A stretch of DNA of 17,653 nucleotides from Calditrichaeota bacterium AABM5.125.24 (GTDB lineage Bacteria > Electryoneota > AABM5-125-24 > Hatepunaeales > Hatepunaeaceae). The position numbers and the translations under genes were made by a program. The notes beneath the pieces were generated by a model, which was not told the DNA's origin, made no database searches, and was given only the letters and a program-made list of their open reading frames with translations. The stretch spans positions 1 to 17,653 of the forward strand of contig MWJR01000177.1 in the NCBI GenBank assembly GCA_002127415.1. Reading direction: 5' to 3'. Positions 7,998 through 15,407 of this stretch are shown here, in pieces; within the stretch, counting starts at the first letter, position 1, and every line of letters begins with the position of its first letter.

Positions 7998-10900
7998 ATG
8001 AATCAAGCCACAAGACCTGAAGTGCGGCGTCAGGTTCTCAGCCTGACGCTATTTCCCGGATGGGTTAAGAACACGTCTCGGCGGAATGTTATAGATAAAT
8101 CCTGTTTACTGACAACAATTTTCTGTCTGATATTACTTCACGTCTGGGGCGGTATGCTCCTTGCCGACCCGGTGGTTGCCGCCTATGACATCCCGGCGAA
8201 CTCCAGCGGTCTGGCCTGGGACGGCCGGCTGCTCTGGTTCGGGGGGGTTGGTGAGGGCGGGGATTGGATCCGGGCCTTTGATCCCGAGTCTGGTTCCATC
8301 GTGGACAGCCTTCCGGCGCCGATACCTGACTGTTACGGCCTGGCCTGGTTTCAGGGACGTCTGGCTTACCTCTCGCCCCGCAGCGATTCCATCTATCTGG
8401 TTAGTCGCGACGCGCCGGTGCAGCATATCGCCAATCCATATCCTCATATGGGGGGGCTGGCCGTCGATGGAGCTACAATCTGGACCGCCTCCAACTCCCA
8501 GCCGGCTCGGACTCTGATTCAGCTTGACCGTGCGGGGAGAGTGCTCAGGTCTATGCCGTTCACAAGCCGGCAGAGCCGCGATCTGGCTTACCACCGCGGT
8601 CAACTCTTCGTGGCCGACCGGTTGTTCCAGCAGGTGCGCGTGATAACCCCGCAGAGCGGACGGCTGACAAGAATCTTCTCAACGCCCGGTTCAAATCCGG
8701 ATGGGATTACCTCTGACGGCGAGTATGTCTGGTTGATAGACAGCGGTGGAAAGAGCGGCGACCGACTCTACAAGCTGCTGGTCCGTCAGGGGGGCGGCAT
8801 CAGGCTATCCGCCCTGGCCCATAACTACTGCTCGGTGGTGATAGACCACGAGATAATCTGGACCCTATGGGTTTACAACGACGGCTTTCACACCGCGGAG
8901 CTTATCGACTTCGAAGTCGAAGGCAACGATGACATCATTGTGCCCCATTGGTATGCTTTTCCCGAACATATCCAACCCGGCGACTCGGTAGGACTGCGTA
9001 TATCCTTCAGACCCGCCTACCGGGATTCAGTCCACATCAATCTCAAGTTGACCTACGACATCGACCATGTGGAAAACTGGGTCAACCTGCGCGGGAAGGG
9101 GGTTCGTCCGGGGCGAGAGATCGTGATTGCCCAGCGCGAGCTCGACTTCGGAATGACACGTCACGGTTTTCACATAAGAAGCTCCAACCTGCAGCATCTT
9201 CTGCTGGAGAACAACGGAGGGGAACCGTTGACCGTTAGTGAGCTCCGTTTTACTGACGATTCCTTCTTCGCCGGTTTCTACGACTTCCCTTACACCTTCG
9301 AGGAGCCCGGTCTGTATCCGATTCCGATCTTCTTCCGTCCCAACCGGTCTGGCCCTGGAATCTATGCCACCCTGACCATTGTCAGTGACGACGAGAACCA
9401 TCGTGAGATAATGGTCGGGCTGAGAGGTGATCCCTTTACGGATAACTATTCGGGAGGAACGGTGCTCTGGAGGGTTGTATTAGGTGATGATATACCGGAT
9501 CCAAGGGTGAGAGCAATCCAGGATATTGATGATGTGACCGGGGACGGACTGGCCGATGTGATTATCGCCTCGAACGATTATCAAGTGCAGTGCTTTCACG
9601 CCGCAGCCACCCATCATGCAACTCCCATCTGGTGTTACCGAACCGACATCAACCCCTGGCGCAGCGGGCTTGTTGCCGGGCAGGCGGGGATGTCTGAAGG
9701 GGGGGACTGGGATAACGACGGCACTGGCGATATCGTGTTCGGACTTGACGGCGGCGCGATGACCGTGGTGGCGCTGTCCGGACGCACCGGACGGGAGATA
9801 TGGATATTCGATGCCCACGCTATGCGCGGGGGCGGAGGCGAGGTTCGCGTGGCACAGGCTGAGTTCGACCTCACGGATGATGGGGTCAGGGATGTGTTCG
9901 CAGCCGCAGCCGGACCGGACGTGCAACACACCACCGATGCACTGTTCCTACTGGACGGTCGTGACGGTTCGCTGGTCTGGATGACGGAGCTCGAATCGGC
10001 GCCGATCGACGCGCGGGCTATGGATGATGTCACAGGTGATACGGTTAAGGACATAGCCATGGTATGCGAAGACGGAACCGTCTTTGCCGTCGATGGGAAC
10101 AGAGGTCAGGTGGTCTGGGACAATCAGGTTGAAGGCAGCATCTGCTGCATGCTGGTGATGGACGATGTTAACGGGGAAGGCAGCCAGGACCTCGCCATAA
10201 TCACCAGTATGCATGGCATCTCGATGTTTAACGGCTCCAACGGAGTCTTGCTTTGGTATATCGCCCCGGGTAATAGATTGACCAACTTCACCGCCGGAGC
10301 AGCCCTGAACGACGTCAGAGGCAACGGGAGCGACAGCCCTGACTTCGTCGTCGGTGATGGGAACAACTTCGTGCGCGCCATCGACGGCCGCACCTCAGTA
10401 TCCTGCTGGGACACCACCTATAACGCCGGCTCACCAGTCGTCTCTATGGCGTCATTGGACGACTTGAACCATGACGGAAGAAAGGATTTTATGGTAGGCA
10501 CATTAGCCGGTCGGCTCTTCGCCCTGTCCGGAAACGGCAAAGATGGGCTATGGTCTTTCCATAATATCGGTCCGGGGCACGCCTTCACCTTAATTAACCC
10601 TTCGCGCGACATCGACGGCAATGAGCAGATGGACGTCTTCGCCGCTATGGCAAACGGCACCGTCTACTGCTTTGCCGGAACCTATGTAGGTGAGAATGAC
10701 GTTCCGGAAGGGGATGACGACGATGCGCTGCTGCCGAAGACCCTGCTCGTCTATCCGGCCTTTCCCAATCCGTTTAACAGTGCAGTGCGGCTTCCGTTCC
10801 AATTGAACAGACCGGCTGAGGTCACCTTGAAGGTTATGGATCTGATGGGCCGCCAGGTGTTCACCTGCCGGAACGGCCCGCTGCCGGTCGGAACGCATCA

Positions 10901-11027
10901 GCTCCACTGGAGCGGAGGGAACGCAGCCGGCATTCCTGTTCCGAGCGGTATTTACTTCCTTAAGGTCGAAGCCGAGCACTCGTCGGAAGGCGCCGCCCTC
11001 GTCCGTTCCGTCTATCTCGTGCGCTGA
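7998..11027 (+). CDS. Exported multidomain propeller protein, paralogue of the preceding gene
   Basis: This 1009-residue protein repeats the plan of its upstream neighbour. The hydrophobic signal segment is unusually far in (about residues 34-52, CLLTTIFCLILLHVWGGML) after a basic 30-residue lead; AGG at 7988-7990 supports the ATG at 7998, and no later ATG precedes the hydrophobic stretch. About 55-280 are propeller units (SGLAWDGRLLWFGG, DGITSDGEYVWLID). About 300-475 are ASH-like sandwiches (RELDFGMTRHGF). About 490-900 are FG-GAP-like units (DIDDVTGDGLADVIIAS, DWDNDGTGDIVFG, DDLNHDGRKDFMVG). From about 917 there is a PNPFNSAVRLPFQL sorting domain ending in PSGIYFLKVE. It lies 81 bp after the previous stop and 5 bp before the next start, so it is likely cotranscribed. 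Extracellular location is well supported; function is unknown. Confidence 0.82.
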   Translation: MNQATRPEVRRQVLSLTLFPGWVKNTSRRNVIDKSCLLTTIFCLILLHVWGGMLLADPVVAAYDIPANSSGLAWDGRLLWFGGVGEGGDWIRAFDPESGSIVDSLPAPIPDCYGLAWFQGRLAYLSPRSDSIYLVSRDAPVQHIANPYPHMGGLAVDGATIWTASNSQPARTLIQLDRAGRVLRSMPFTSRQSRDLAYHRGQLFVADRLFQQVRVITPQSGRLTRIFSTPGSNPDGITSDGEYVWLIDSGGKSGDRLYKLLVRQGGGIRLSALAHNYCSVVIDHEIIWTLWVYNDGFHTAELIDFEVEGNDDIIVPHWYAFPEHIQPGDSVGLRISFRPAYRDSVHINLKLTYDIDHVENWVNLRGKGVRPGREIVIAQRELDFGMTRHGFHIRSSNLQHLLLENNGGEPLTVSELRFTDDSFFAGFYDFPYTFEEPGLYPIPIFFRPNRSGPGIYATLTIVSDDENHREIMVGLRGDPFTDNYSGGTVLWRVVLGDDIPDPRVRAIQDIDDVTGDGLADVIIASNDYQVQCFHAAATHHATPIWCYRTDINPWRSGLVAGQAGMSEGGDWDNDGTGDIVFGLDGGAMTVVALSGRTGREIWIFDAHAMRGGGGEVRVAQAEFDLTDDGVRDVFAAAAGPDVQHTTDALFLLDGRDGSLVWMTELESAPIDARAMDDVTGDTVKDIAMVCEDGTVFAVDGNRGQVVWDNQVEGSICCMLVMDDVNGEGSQDLAIITSMHGISMFNGSNGVLLWYIAPGNRLTNFTAGAALNDVRGNGSDSPDFVVGDGNNFVRAIDGRTSVSCWDTTYNAGSPVVSMASLDDLNHDGRKDFMVGTLAGRLFALSGNGKDGLWSFHNIGPGHAFTLINPSRDIDGNEQMDVFAAMANGTVYCFAGTYVGENDVPEGDDDDALLPKTLLVYPAFPNPFNSAVRLPFQLNRPAEVTLKVMDLMGRQVFTCRNGPLPVGTHQLHWSGGNAAGIPVPSGIYFLKVEAEHSSEGAALVRSVYLVR

Positions 11028-11032
11028 CCATA

Positions 11033-12946
11033 ATGTTCGGCTGGCCACCTTTATCTCCCCACAGCTGGGGAGTGATGTCTGACTTCACCACCCCGTCGGA
11101 AGCGATCCGTTCTCTATTGCGTCGGTTATTACCGCTTCTCTGTGCTGCATCCCTGCTATTTCTTCCCTTCCATCACCGCGTTGTGAAGGCCGAGACGGTC
11201 GCCGCTGAACCTGCCGTCGGCAGCCAACAGTATAATATCCCACTGATTGCCGGTTCTGTCGGTCCGTTGCGTGAGACCTTTGAGCTGATCGACCTACAGT
11301 TCGGCTGGCCGCGCAGGATGGTTGGAGACGCTGCGATATGGGGTCGCTCGACGACCTTCCTCGACCTCGACCTGAACCTGGACTGGGAGCTGTCGCTGCT
11401 GACAACCGAGGGCCGGCTATACGTCTATCAGCATGACGGAGCCAGGTATCCGGGCTTTCCGCTTGAACCCCATCACGGCGATCGAGCTCACCCGTGGAGG
11501 AATCCACTTCATCAGGTCACTTCAGCAGCGGGGGATGTGGATGGTGACGAGTGGCCCGATCTGGTCTACATCACCGACATCGGGTACCTGCACGTGGTTG
11601 GTGAACGGGGAGACGAGCCGGAGTCGTTTCCGATGGACATGGGTTGCAACATCAGCGCCGGGGTGCCGGCGCTGATTGACATCGACGGCGACCGCGAGAT
11701 GGAGATAGTGTTCAACACCTATCCCGACCACCCCGACAGCTTGAACGCTGATGCGTTTATGCACATTATCCGCCACACCGGTCTCGAATCTGAGGGATGG
11801 CCGGTGTCATATCCGAGGGGTTCAAGCTCCTCACCGGCGGTGGGGGACATCGATCTGGACGGCCTGGTCGAGATCCTGATCGGCAGCGCCCGCTATCTGG
11901 ATTCCCCGGCTCAGCTCTGGGCCTGGCATCAGGATGCCACCCGTGTAGAGGGCTTCCCGACCGGCGAGTTTGAGACAATCGGCGGCACACCGGCGCTGGC
12001 TGAGATCAGCGGTTATGATGAGGGATTGGAGGTTCTGATGTGGGCGGCCGAGGTGCGCGACGGACCCGCCGGTATCTTCGCCTGGAACGGATGGGGTCAA
12101 CTCCTGGACAACTTCCCCTTTGAGACCTCATCCGGCCATCCTGATGGTGGGCCGGTGCTTGCCGACCTTAATGGCGACGAACTGCCTGAAGTTGTATTCG
12201 GCACCTATGATCCGGAGAATGGCGCCAAGATCTACGCCTGGGAGCTGGACGGCGAGTTGCTGGATGGCTTCCCTATTGAGGTGGATGCCCCGTCGGTGGT
12301 GGGGTCGGTGTTGCTGGCGGACGTTTCCGGCGACGGTCAGACTGACGTCGTGGCGGCGTTAGCGCCCTCCGGAGACGAACCGGGCAGGATCGGCGCCTGG
12401 AACAGCGGGGGAGAGCCGGTCGAGGGCTTTCCGCTGTCACTCGTGGAGCTGGACGGCGGCGCCTTTGCCGGGACGCCGACCATCTGGGACGTGGACCGCG
12501 ACGGCGACCTCGAGCTCGTCGCTGTGACCACCGACCGCCGGGTCGTGATATGGGACACCCACGGCCGATGGCGGTCTGACACCTGGCCCACCCTGAAAGG
12601 CGGTATGACCCGCACCGGGATGCGTCCCATCGACGACCCCTTCAACGCCGTCCGGCGCAGGGGCGATCCTCACCTGCCGACCTCCATCTCGGTCAGCGTT
12701 CATCCCAACCCATTCAACCGGTCGGTGCGTATAAGCCTCGATATCGTCAGGCCCGGCTTGGCCGAGGTTGACCTGTTTGATCTGAGCGGACGGAGGGTCG
12801 AGCGGCTCTTCACCGGTGATGTGCGGGCCGGCAGGCTCGAGATTGCCCTGGATGCAGCCGAGCTCGCCCTGGCCGCCGGGATTTACCTCTGCCGCTGGCG
12901 GTCGGGTGATGCGAGGGGGGTAGTCCGCCTGCTGTATATTCCATAG
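11033..12946 (+). CDS. Exported FG-GAP repeat protein with C-terminal sorting domain
   Basis: This is the third and smallest exported repeat protein (637 residues from 11033). About 95-530 consist of FG-GAP/VCBS-like blades (AAGDVDGDEWPDLVYI, ALIDIDGDREMEIVF, AVGDIDLDGLVEILIGS, VLADLNGDELPEVVFG, VLADVSGDGQTDVVAAL, WDVDRDGDLELVAV), ending in a WPTLKGGMTRTG element typical of these proteins. The last ~80 residues (SVSVHPNPFNRSVRISL to AGIYLCRW) are the sorting domain found in the two upstream genes; the ASH modules are missing. The start is uncertain: ATG 11033 has no ribosome site, while ATG 11075 follows GGGGAG (11067-11072) closely and gives a more ordinary signal peptide (RRLLPLLCAASLLFLPF). 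I keep the longer frame but favour 11075. Probably in an operon with the two preceding genes; role unknown, likely surface-associated. Confidence 0.8.
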   Translation: MFGWPPLSPHSWGVMSDFTTPSEAIRSLLRRLLPLLCAASLLFLPFHHRVVKAETVAAEPAVGSQQYNIPLIAGSVGPLRETFELIDLQFGWPRRMVGDAAIWGRSTTFLDLDLNLDWELSLLTTEGRLYVYQHDGARYPGFPLEPHHGDRAHPWRNPLHQVTSAAGDVDGDEWPDLVYITDIGYLHVVGERGDEPESFPMDMGCNISAGVPALIDIDGDREMEIVFNTYPDHPDSLNADAFMHIIRHTGLESEGWPVSYPRGSSSSPAVGDIDLDGLVEILIGSARYLDSPAQLWAWHQDATRVEGFPTGEFETIGGTPALAEISGYDEGLEVLMWAAEVRDGPAGIFAWNGWGQLLDNFPFETSSGHPDGGPVLADLNGDELPEVVFGTYDPENGAKIYAWELDGELLDGFPIEVDAPSVVGSVLLADVSGDGQTDVVAALAPSGDEPGRIGAWNSGGEPVEGFPLSLVELDGGAFAGTPTIWDVDRDGDLELVAVTTDRRVVIWDTHGRWRSDTWPTLKGGMTRTGMRPIDDPFNAVRRRGDPHLPTSISVSVHPNPFNRSVRISLDIVRPGLAEVDLFDLSGRRVERLFTGDVRAGRLEIALDAAELALAAGIYLCRWRSGDARGVVRLLYIP

Positions 12947-12955
12947 TTTCGTGTG

Positions 12956-12979
12956 CCGTCACGTGCCCTCACGTGACGG
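12956..12979 (+). other. Perfect 10-bp hairpin after the exported-protein genes
   Basis: CCGTCACGTG (12956-12965), loop CCCT, then CACGTGACGG (12970-12979) form a flawless stem nine bases after the stop of the third exported-protein gene. The position suits a transcript end or mRNA-protecting hairpin, but GAGAAACAATG follows with no T-run, so it is not a standard intrinsic terminator. It could also be a binding site for a dimeric regulator, since CACGTG is itself palindromic. Confidence 0.5.
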
Positions 12980-13045
12980 AGAAACAATGATCTATCCATA
13001 TATGTAGGCCGCACGTCCTTCCCATCATCTCAACCGTAATCCCCC

Positions 13046-13072
13046 TTGCATTAACCCCTTGATTGATATAAA
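13046..13072 (+). promoter_or_regulatory. Candidate promoter for the TPR lipoprotein gene
   Basis: TTGCAT (13046-13051) is followed after 15 bases by TATAAA (13067-13072), or after 17 by TAAATT, in the only AT-rich stretch of the gap upstream of the lipoprotein gene. The first hexamer is the same as in the candidate promoter at 4853. Weak, prediction only; transcription would pass through the heptad repeats. Confidence 0.3.
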
Positions 13073-13132
13073 TTATCGTCTTTAAGAACCAAGACATTGG
13101 CTAAAGGTTCACGCATACGTGCTATCCCGAAC

Positions 13133-13202
13133 GCCTAAAGCCTAAAGCCCAAAGCCCAACGCCTGAAACCCGAGGCCTGAAGCCTGAGGCCCGAGGTCCA
13201 AA
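13133..13202 (+). repeat. Ten-unit heptanucleotide tandem repeat in the 5' leader
   Basis: Ten consecutive 7-base units with consensus GCCTGAA/GCCCAAA run without a phase break from 13133 to 13202: two GCCTAAA, then GCCCAAA, GCCCAAC, GCCTGAA, ACCCGAG, GCCTGAA, GCCTGAG, GCCCGAG and GTCCAAA. They end three bases before the ribosome site AAGGA (13205-13209) of the lipoprotein gene. Most differences between units are transitions. The tract is non-coding and could vary in length by slippage. Confidence 0.85.
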
Positions 13203-13215
13203 ACAAGGAACCACC

Positions 13216-13656
13216 ATGACCGCTTCTGTAATACGAATCATCGCCGCGACGATGCTGGCGGCTGCGTTGACGTTGACGCTCTCCTGCGGAGGCGGCAGGG
13301 AGGGAACTGTTGACGAGCTGTTCGCCAGCGCGCAGGACTTCCAGAAGGAGGAGAAGTTCGACGACGCTATCAAGGTCTATCGCCGCGTCATCCGCGAACA
13401 TCCCGACACACGCCAGGGGGCAAACTCGCAGTTTATGATAGGCTACATCTACGCCAATCATCTGAAGGACTTCGAGCAGGCGCGTATCGAGCTGAACCGC
13501 TTCCTGGAGAACTATTCCGAGACCGCCGACAGCGGCCTGGTGGTCGGAGCGAAGTTCGAGCTGCAGTTTATGGGCAAGGACATCGAGGAGATTCCCATCC
13601 TCTCCGAGCTGGGGGAGGTGGATACCCTGGCCGCTGAGGACACCGAAGGGCCGTAA
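13216..13656 (+). CDS. Small TPR-containing lipoprotein
   Basis: A 146-residue envelope lipoprotein. Residues 1-23 are a signal peptide with a lipobox ending at LTLSC, so Cys24 is the likely lipidated residue, followed by a GGG linker. Residues about 31-95 form two tetratricopeptide-like helices pairs (ELFASAQDFQKEEKFDDAIK; NSQFMIGYIYANHLKDFEQA), similar to the BamD/YbgF (CpoB) outer-membrane TPR families. The acidic tail is probably disordered. It is too short for BamD (about 240 residues) and lacks the coiled coil of CpoB, so I give no gene name. AAGGA at 13205-13209, six bases before ATG, fixes the start. The gene is flanked by the heptad repeats and a palindromic element, and appears to be transcribed alone. 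Confidence 0.8.
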   Translation: MTASVIRIIAATMLAAALTLTLSCGGGREGTVDELFASAQDFQKEEKFDDAIKVYRRVIREHPDTRQGANSQFMIGYIYANHLKDFEQARIELNRFLENYSETADSGLVVGAKFELQFMGKDIEEIPILSELGEVDTLAAEDTEGP

Positions 13657-13658
13657 CA

Positions 13659-13710
13659 TATAGGGGCGCATGCCTGCCCCGGACCCCGATCCGGGGGCAA
13701 TGCGCCCTTA
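13659..13710. repeat. Long imperfect palindrome after the lipoprotein gene
   Basis: Starting two bases after the stop, ATAGGGGCGCATGCCTGCCC and the complementary arm CCGGGGGCAATGCGCCCTTA form a long imperfect hairpin whose top is made from GGACC and CCGATCC sequence. The arms share GGGCGCA/TGCGCCC with the palindrome in the last CRISPR spacer (15804-15823). It may act as a transcript end for the lipoprotein gene, but no T-run follows; I read it as a dispersed palindromic element. Confidence 0.6.
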
Positions 13711-13765
13711 TTAATGATATGGACAGGAGATAAAAGCACTTTCTAAATAGGTTTATCATCTTCAC

Positions 13766-13780
13766 TATATTCATTATATT
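13766..13780 (+). promoter_or_regulatory. Candidate -10 boxes upstream of cas12f
   Basis: Two TATATT hexamers (13766-13771 and 13775-13780) lie 12-26 bases before the cas12f ATG. No good -35 hexamer and no ribosome site are visible, so use of the second box would give a nearly leaderless mRNA. AT-rich chance matches are possible. Confidence 0.25.
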
Positions 13781-13791
13781 CTCTAACAATA

Positions 13792-15123
13792 ATGAATAAA
13801 TTGACCAAAGTCATAAGGCTCGAAATTCTAAAACCTGTTGATACTGACTGGAATACACTTGGGCCAAAGCTGAGAGAACTTCAACGTTTGACTGCGAATG
13901 TGTTAAACTTCTGCATACGCAATAGATATATTGAAACTGCCGTAAAATATGAAGATTTAATAAAAAAAGAGGAAAAAGTAACTCGCGGAAAACTTGAAAT
14001 AAGTAAATCGTTGTGTAAATTAATACATAATAGATATGGTGAGTGTTTTTCAAGCTATGTTCGCGCTCAGGTTGATAATATAGCACGTCAACGTTGGATT
14101 AATGACTGGTATGATGTCTTGGTTACAGGAAAGAAGAGTCTTCCATCATATCGTTCAGATTGTCCAATTTATATAGCTGTAATAAATAAGTATGGTATTC
14201 GTATATGGGAAAATATAGAAGAAAACGGCCCAAACCGATATATTGGTTTAAAGCTTTTTATTGATGAAGAATCTCGTATTATAGAAACAACACTTTTATT
14301 TAATAATAGGGCATTTGATGATAGTCGAAGGGCTATCTGGGACAGATTGATAACTGGTGAATATAAGCTGGGAATGGTTCAGCTTATATATAGTAAGCGT
14401 CTGAGGAAATGGTTTGCGAATATATCTTATTCATTTGAAACAAAGCCTGTTGAGGAGCTTGATCCCAATATCAGAGTTGGTGTGGACTTGGGGTTAAGCG
14501 TTCCGGTATATCTGGCTGTAAATAATGGTTTCGCCCGTGCCGCGCTTCGTGAGGAGGGTGAAACGATTCAGTCCTTCAGAAGGCAGTTAGAGAGAAGGAG
14601 AAGACGACTACGCAGGAACGAACGAGGCATCCTTGACCGTCGTTCAGGACATGGACGAGAGCACAAGATAGAATCAATAGAGAAGCTTCGCAAACTTGAG
14701 AATGATTTCAGACGAACTGCCAACCACAGACTTTCGCGCGGAGTTGTAAATTTCGCGCAAAAGAATTATGCCGGTGTGATAGTAATGGAAGACCTGACCG
14801 GTTTCACCTACGAACATGCAGAGGATAAGTTTTTGAAGACGTGGACTTATTTTGAGCTTCAGACGATGATAGAACAGAAGGCTACGGAAATAGGTATAAA
14901 GGTAGAAAAAGTAAAACCACAATATACATCTTTGCGCTGTTCAAAATGTGGTTACATTGACAAGGATAACCGTAACGGAAGACAATTCAATTGTATCAGT
15001 TGCGGTCTGAGCCTGCACGCAGATTACAATGCCGCCCGCAACCTGGCAACACCTGATATAGAATCGCTCATTGACAAATCGGTAGAGGAAATGAAATCCG
15101 GAGACGAGAAAATGGAAGTGTAG
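13792..15123 (+). CDS. cas12f: Miniature type V-F CRISPR effector, Cas12f-like
   Basis: A 443-residue RNA-guided DNA nuclease. The RuvC core is complete: D232 in RVGVDLG, E333 in VIVMEDL, D411 in HADYNAARNLA, with a zinc ribbon C383/C386 and C401/C404. It matches AsCas12f1 (422 residues) as I recall it along nearly its whole length: N-terminal EILKPVDTDW versus EIVKPLDLDW, SLPSYRSDCP versus SIPSYKRDIP, DRLITGEY versus DRILSGEY, KWFANISYSFE versus KWYLNISYDFE, RSGHGREHKI versus RGGHGRDKRI, TWTYFELQ versus NWTYYDLQ and VKPQYTSLRCSKCG versus IDPQYTSQRCSECG; the catalytic residues fall where AsCas12f1 has D225, E324 and D401. IS605 TnpB shares this core but is usually shorter, and no tnpA or transposon ends are visible. 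Cas12f works as a dimer with tracrRNA and crRNA. The gene is AT-rich compared with its neighbours, most strongly in its first half, suggesting horizontal transfer. No ribosome site is seen at ATG 13792, but an in-frame stop at 13744 leaves no better start. Confidence 0.9.
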   Translation: MNKLTKVIRLEILKPVDTDWNTLGPKLRELQRLTANVLNFCIRNRYIETAVKYEDLIKKEEKVTRGKLEISKSLCKLIHNRYGECFSSYVRAQVDNIARQRWINDWYDVLVTGKKSLPSYRSDCPIYIAVINKYGIRIWENIEENGPNRYIGLKLFIDEESRIIETTLLFNNRAFDDSRRAIWDRLITGEYKLGMVQLIYSKRLRKWFANISYSFETKPVEELDPNIRVGVDLGLSVPVYLAVNNGFARAALREEGETIQSFRRQLERRRRRLRRNERGILDRRSGHGREHKIESIEKLRKLENDFRRTANHRLSRGVVNFAQKNYAGVIVMEDLTGFTYEHAEDKFLKTWTYFELQTMIEQKATEIGIKVEKVKPQYTSLRCSKCGYIDKDNRNGRQFNCISCGLSLHADYNAARNLATPDIESLIDKSVEEMKSGDEKMEV

Positions 15124-15172
15124 CCTTCGGGCAGGAGGCTTCCACCGTCTCCGGCGGGTCGACTCCCCGGCC

Positions 15173-15400
15173 TTGGGTTGAGAAGGAGCCCGCTTGTTCG
15201 GGAATTCCACTCAACAACCATACCCAACTGTATTGAAACTATCGCGAACCTAAAGACCGATACATTCTTAGGTGGGTTCGCACATGCTGATTTTACGTAA
15301 CTTAGCGTGATATTTTTCAATTTTATTACGTTAATCTTCAACGGGGAATCAGGGTTCGCGCAAACCATACTATTAACCCTTATCTGAAAGCAGTTGAGAA
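15173..15400 (+). ncRNA. Putative tracrRNA between cas12f and the array
   Basis: The 284-bp gap between cas12f and the first repeat has no gene but holds three stem-loops and an anti-repeat. Stem 1 (15173-15227): TTGG with CCAA, GTTGAG (15177-15182) with CTCAAC (15210-15215), GGA with TCC and CCCG (15189-15192) with CGGG (15199-15202). Stem 2 (15244-15281): GCGAA with TTCGC and CCTAA with TTAGG around a 4-base bulge. Stem 3 (15351-15380): AGGGTT with AACCCT. The anti-repeat follows at 15382-15400. A tracrRNA in this position and strand is what known Cas12f loci have. The 5' end is not fixed by sequence; the molecule could begin near the cas12f stop or just before stem 2 (TTGAAA at 15233 is a possible -35). 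The 15285-15345 stretch is AT-rich and may also act as the CRISPR leader. Confidence 0.55.
15382..15400 (+). other. Anti-repeat candidate of the tracrRNA
   Basis: ATCTGAAAGCAGTTGAGAA on the plus strand can pair with repeat positions 2-22: seven pairs (TTGAGA plus flanking base with TCTCAAC), one C-G pair between two mismatches, four pairs (GAAA with TTTC), a 3-base repeat bulge (TGC), then four pairs (ATCT with AGAT), 16 in all. It ends seven bases before the first repeat. A second, shorter match (GGTTGAGA, 15176-15183, eight bases) lies in stem 1. Confidence 0.55.
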
Positions 15401-15407
15401 GCTAAGA

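Noticed and set aside
13792..15123. Reading the effector as an ordinary IS605-type TnpB
   Set aside because: The N-terminal half resembles Cas12f1, no tnpA is present, no clear transposon ends were found, and a same-strand array with an anti-repeat follows. The structured right-end-like segment is kept as a finding.
15233..15266. Promoter for the tracrRNA (TTGAAA with TACATT)
   Set aside because: The spacing between the hexamers is 22 bases, too long for a confident call; mentioned only in the tracrRNA entry.
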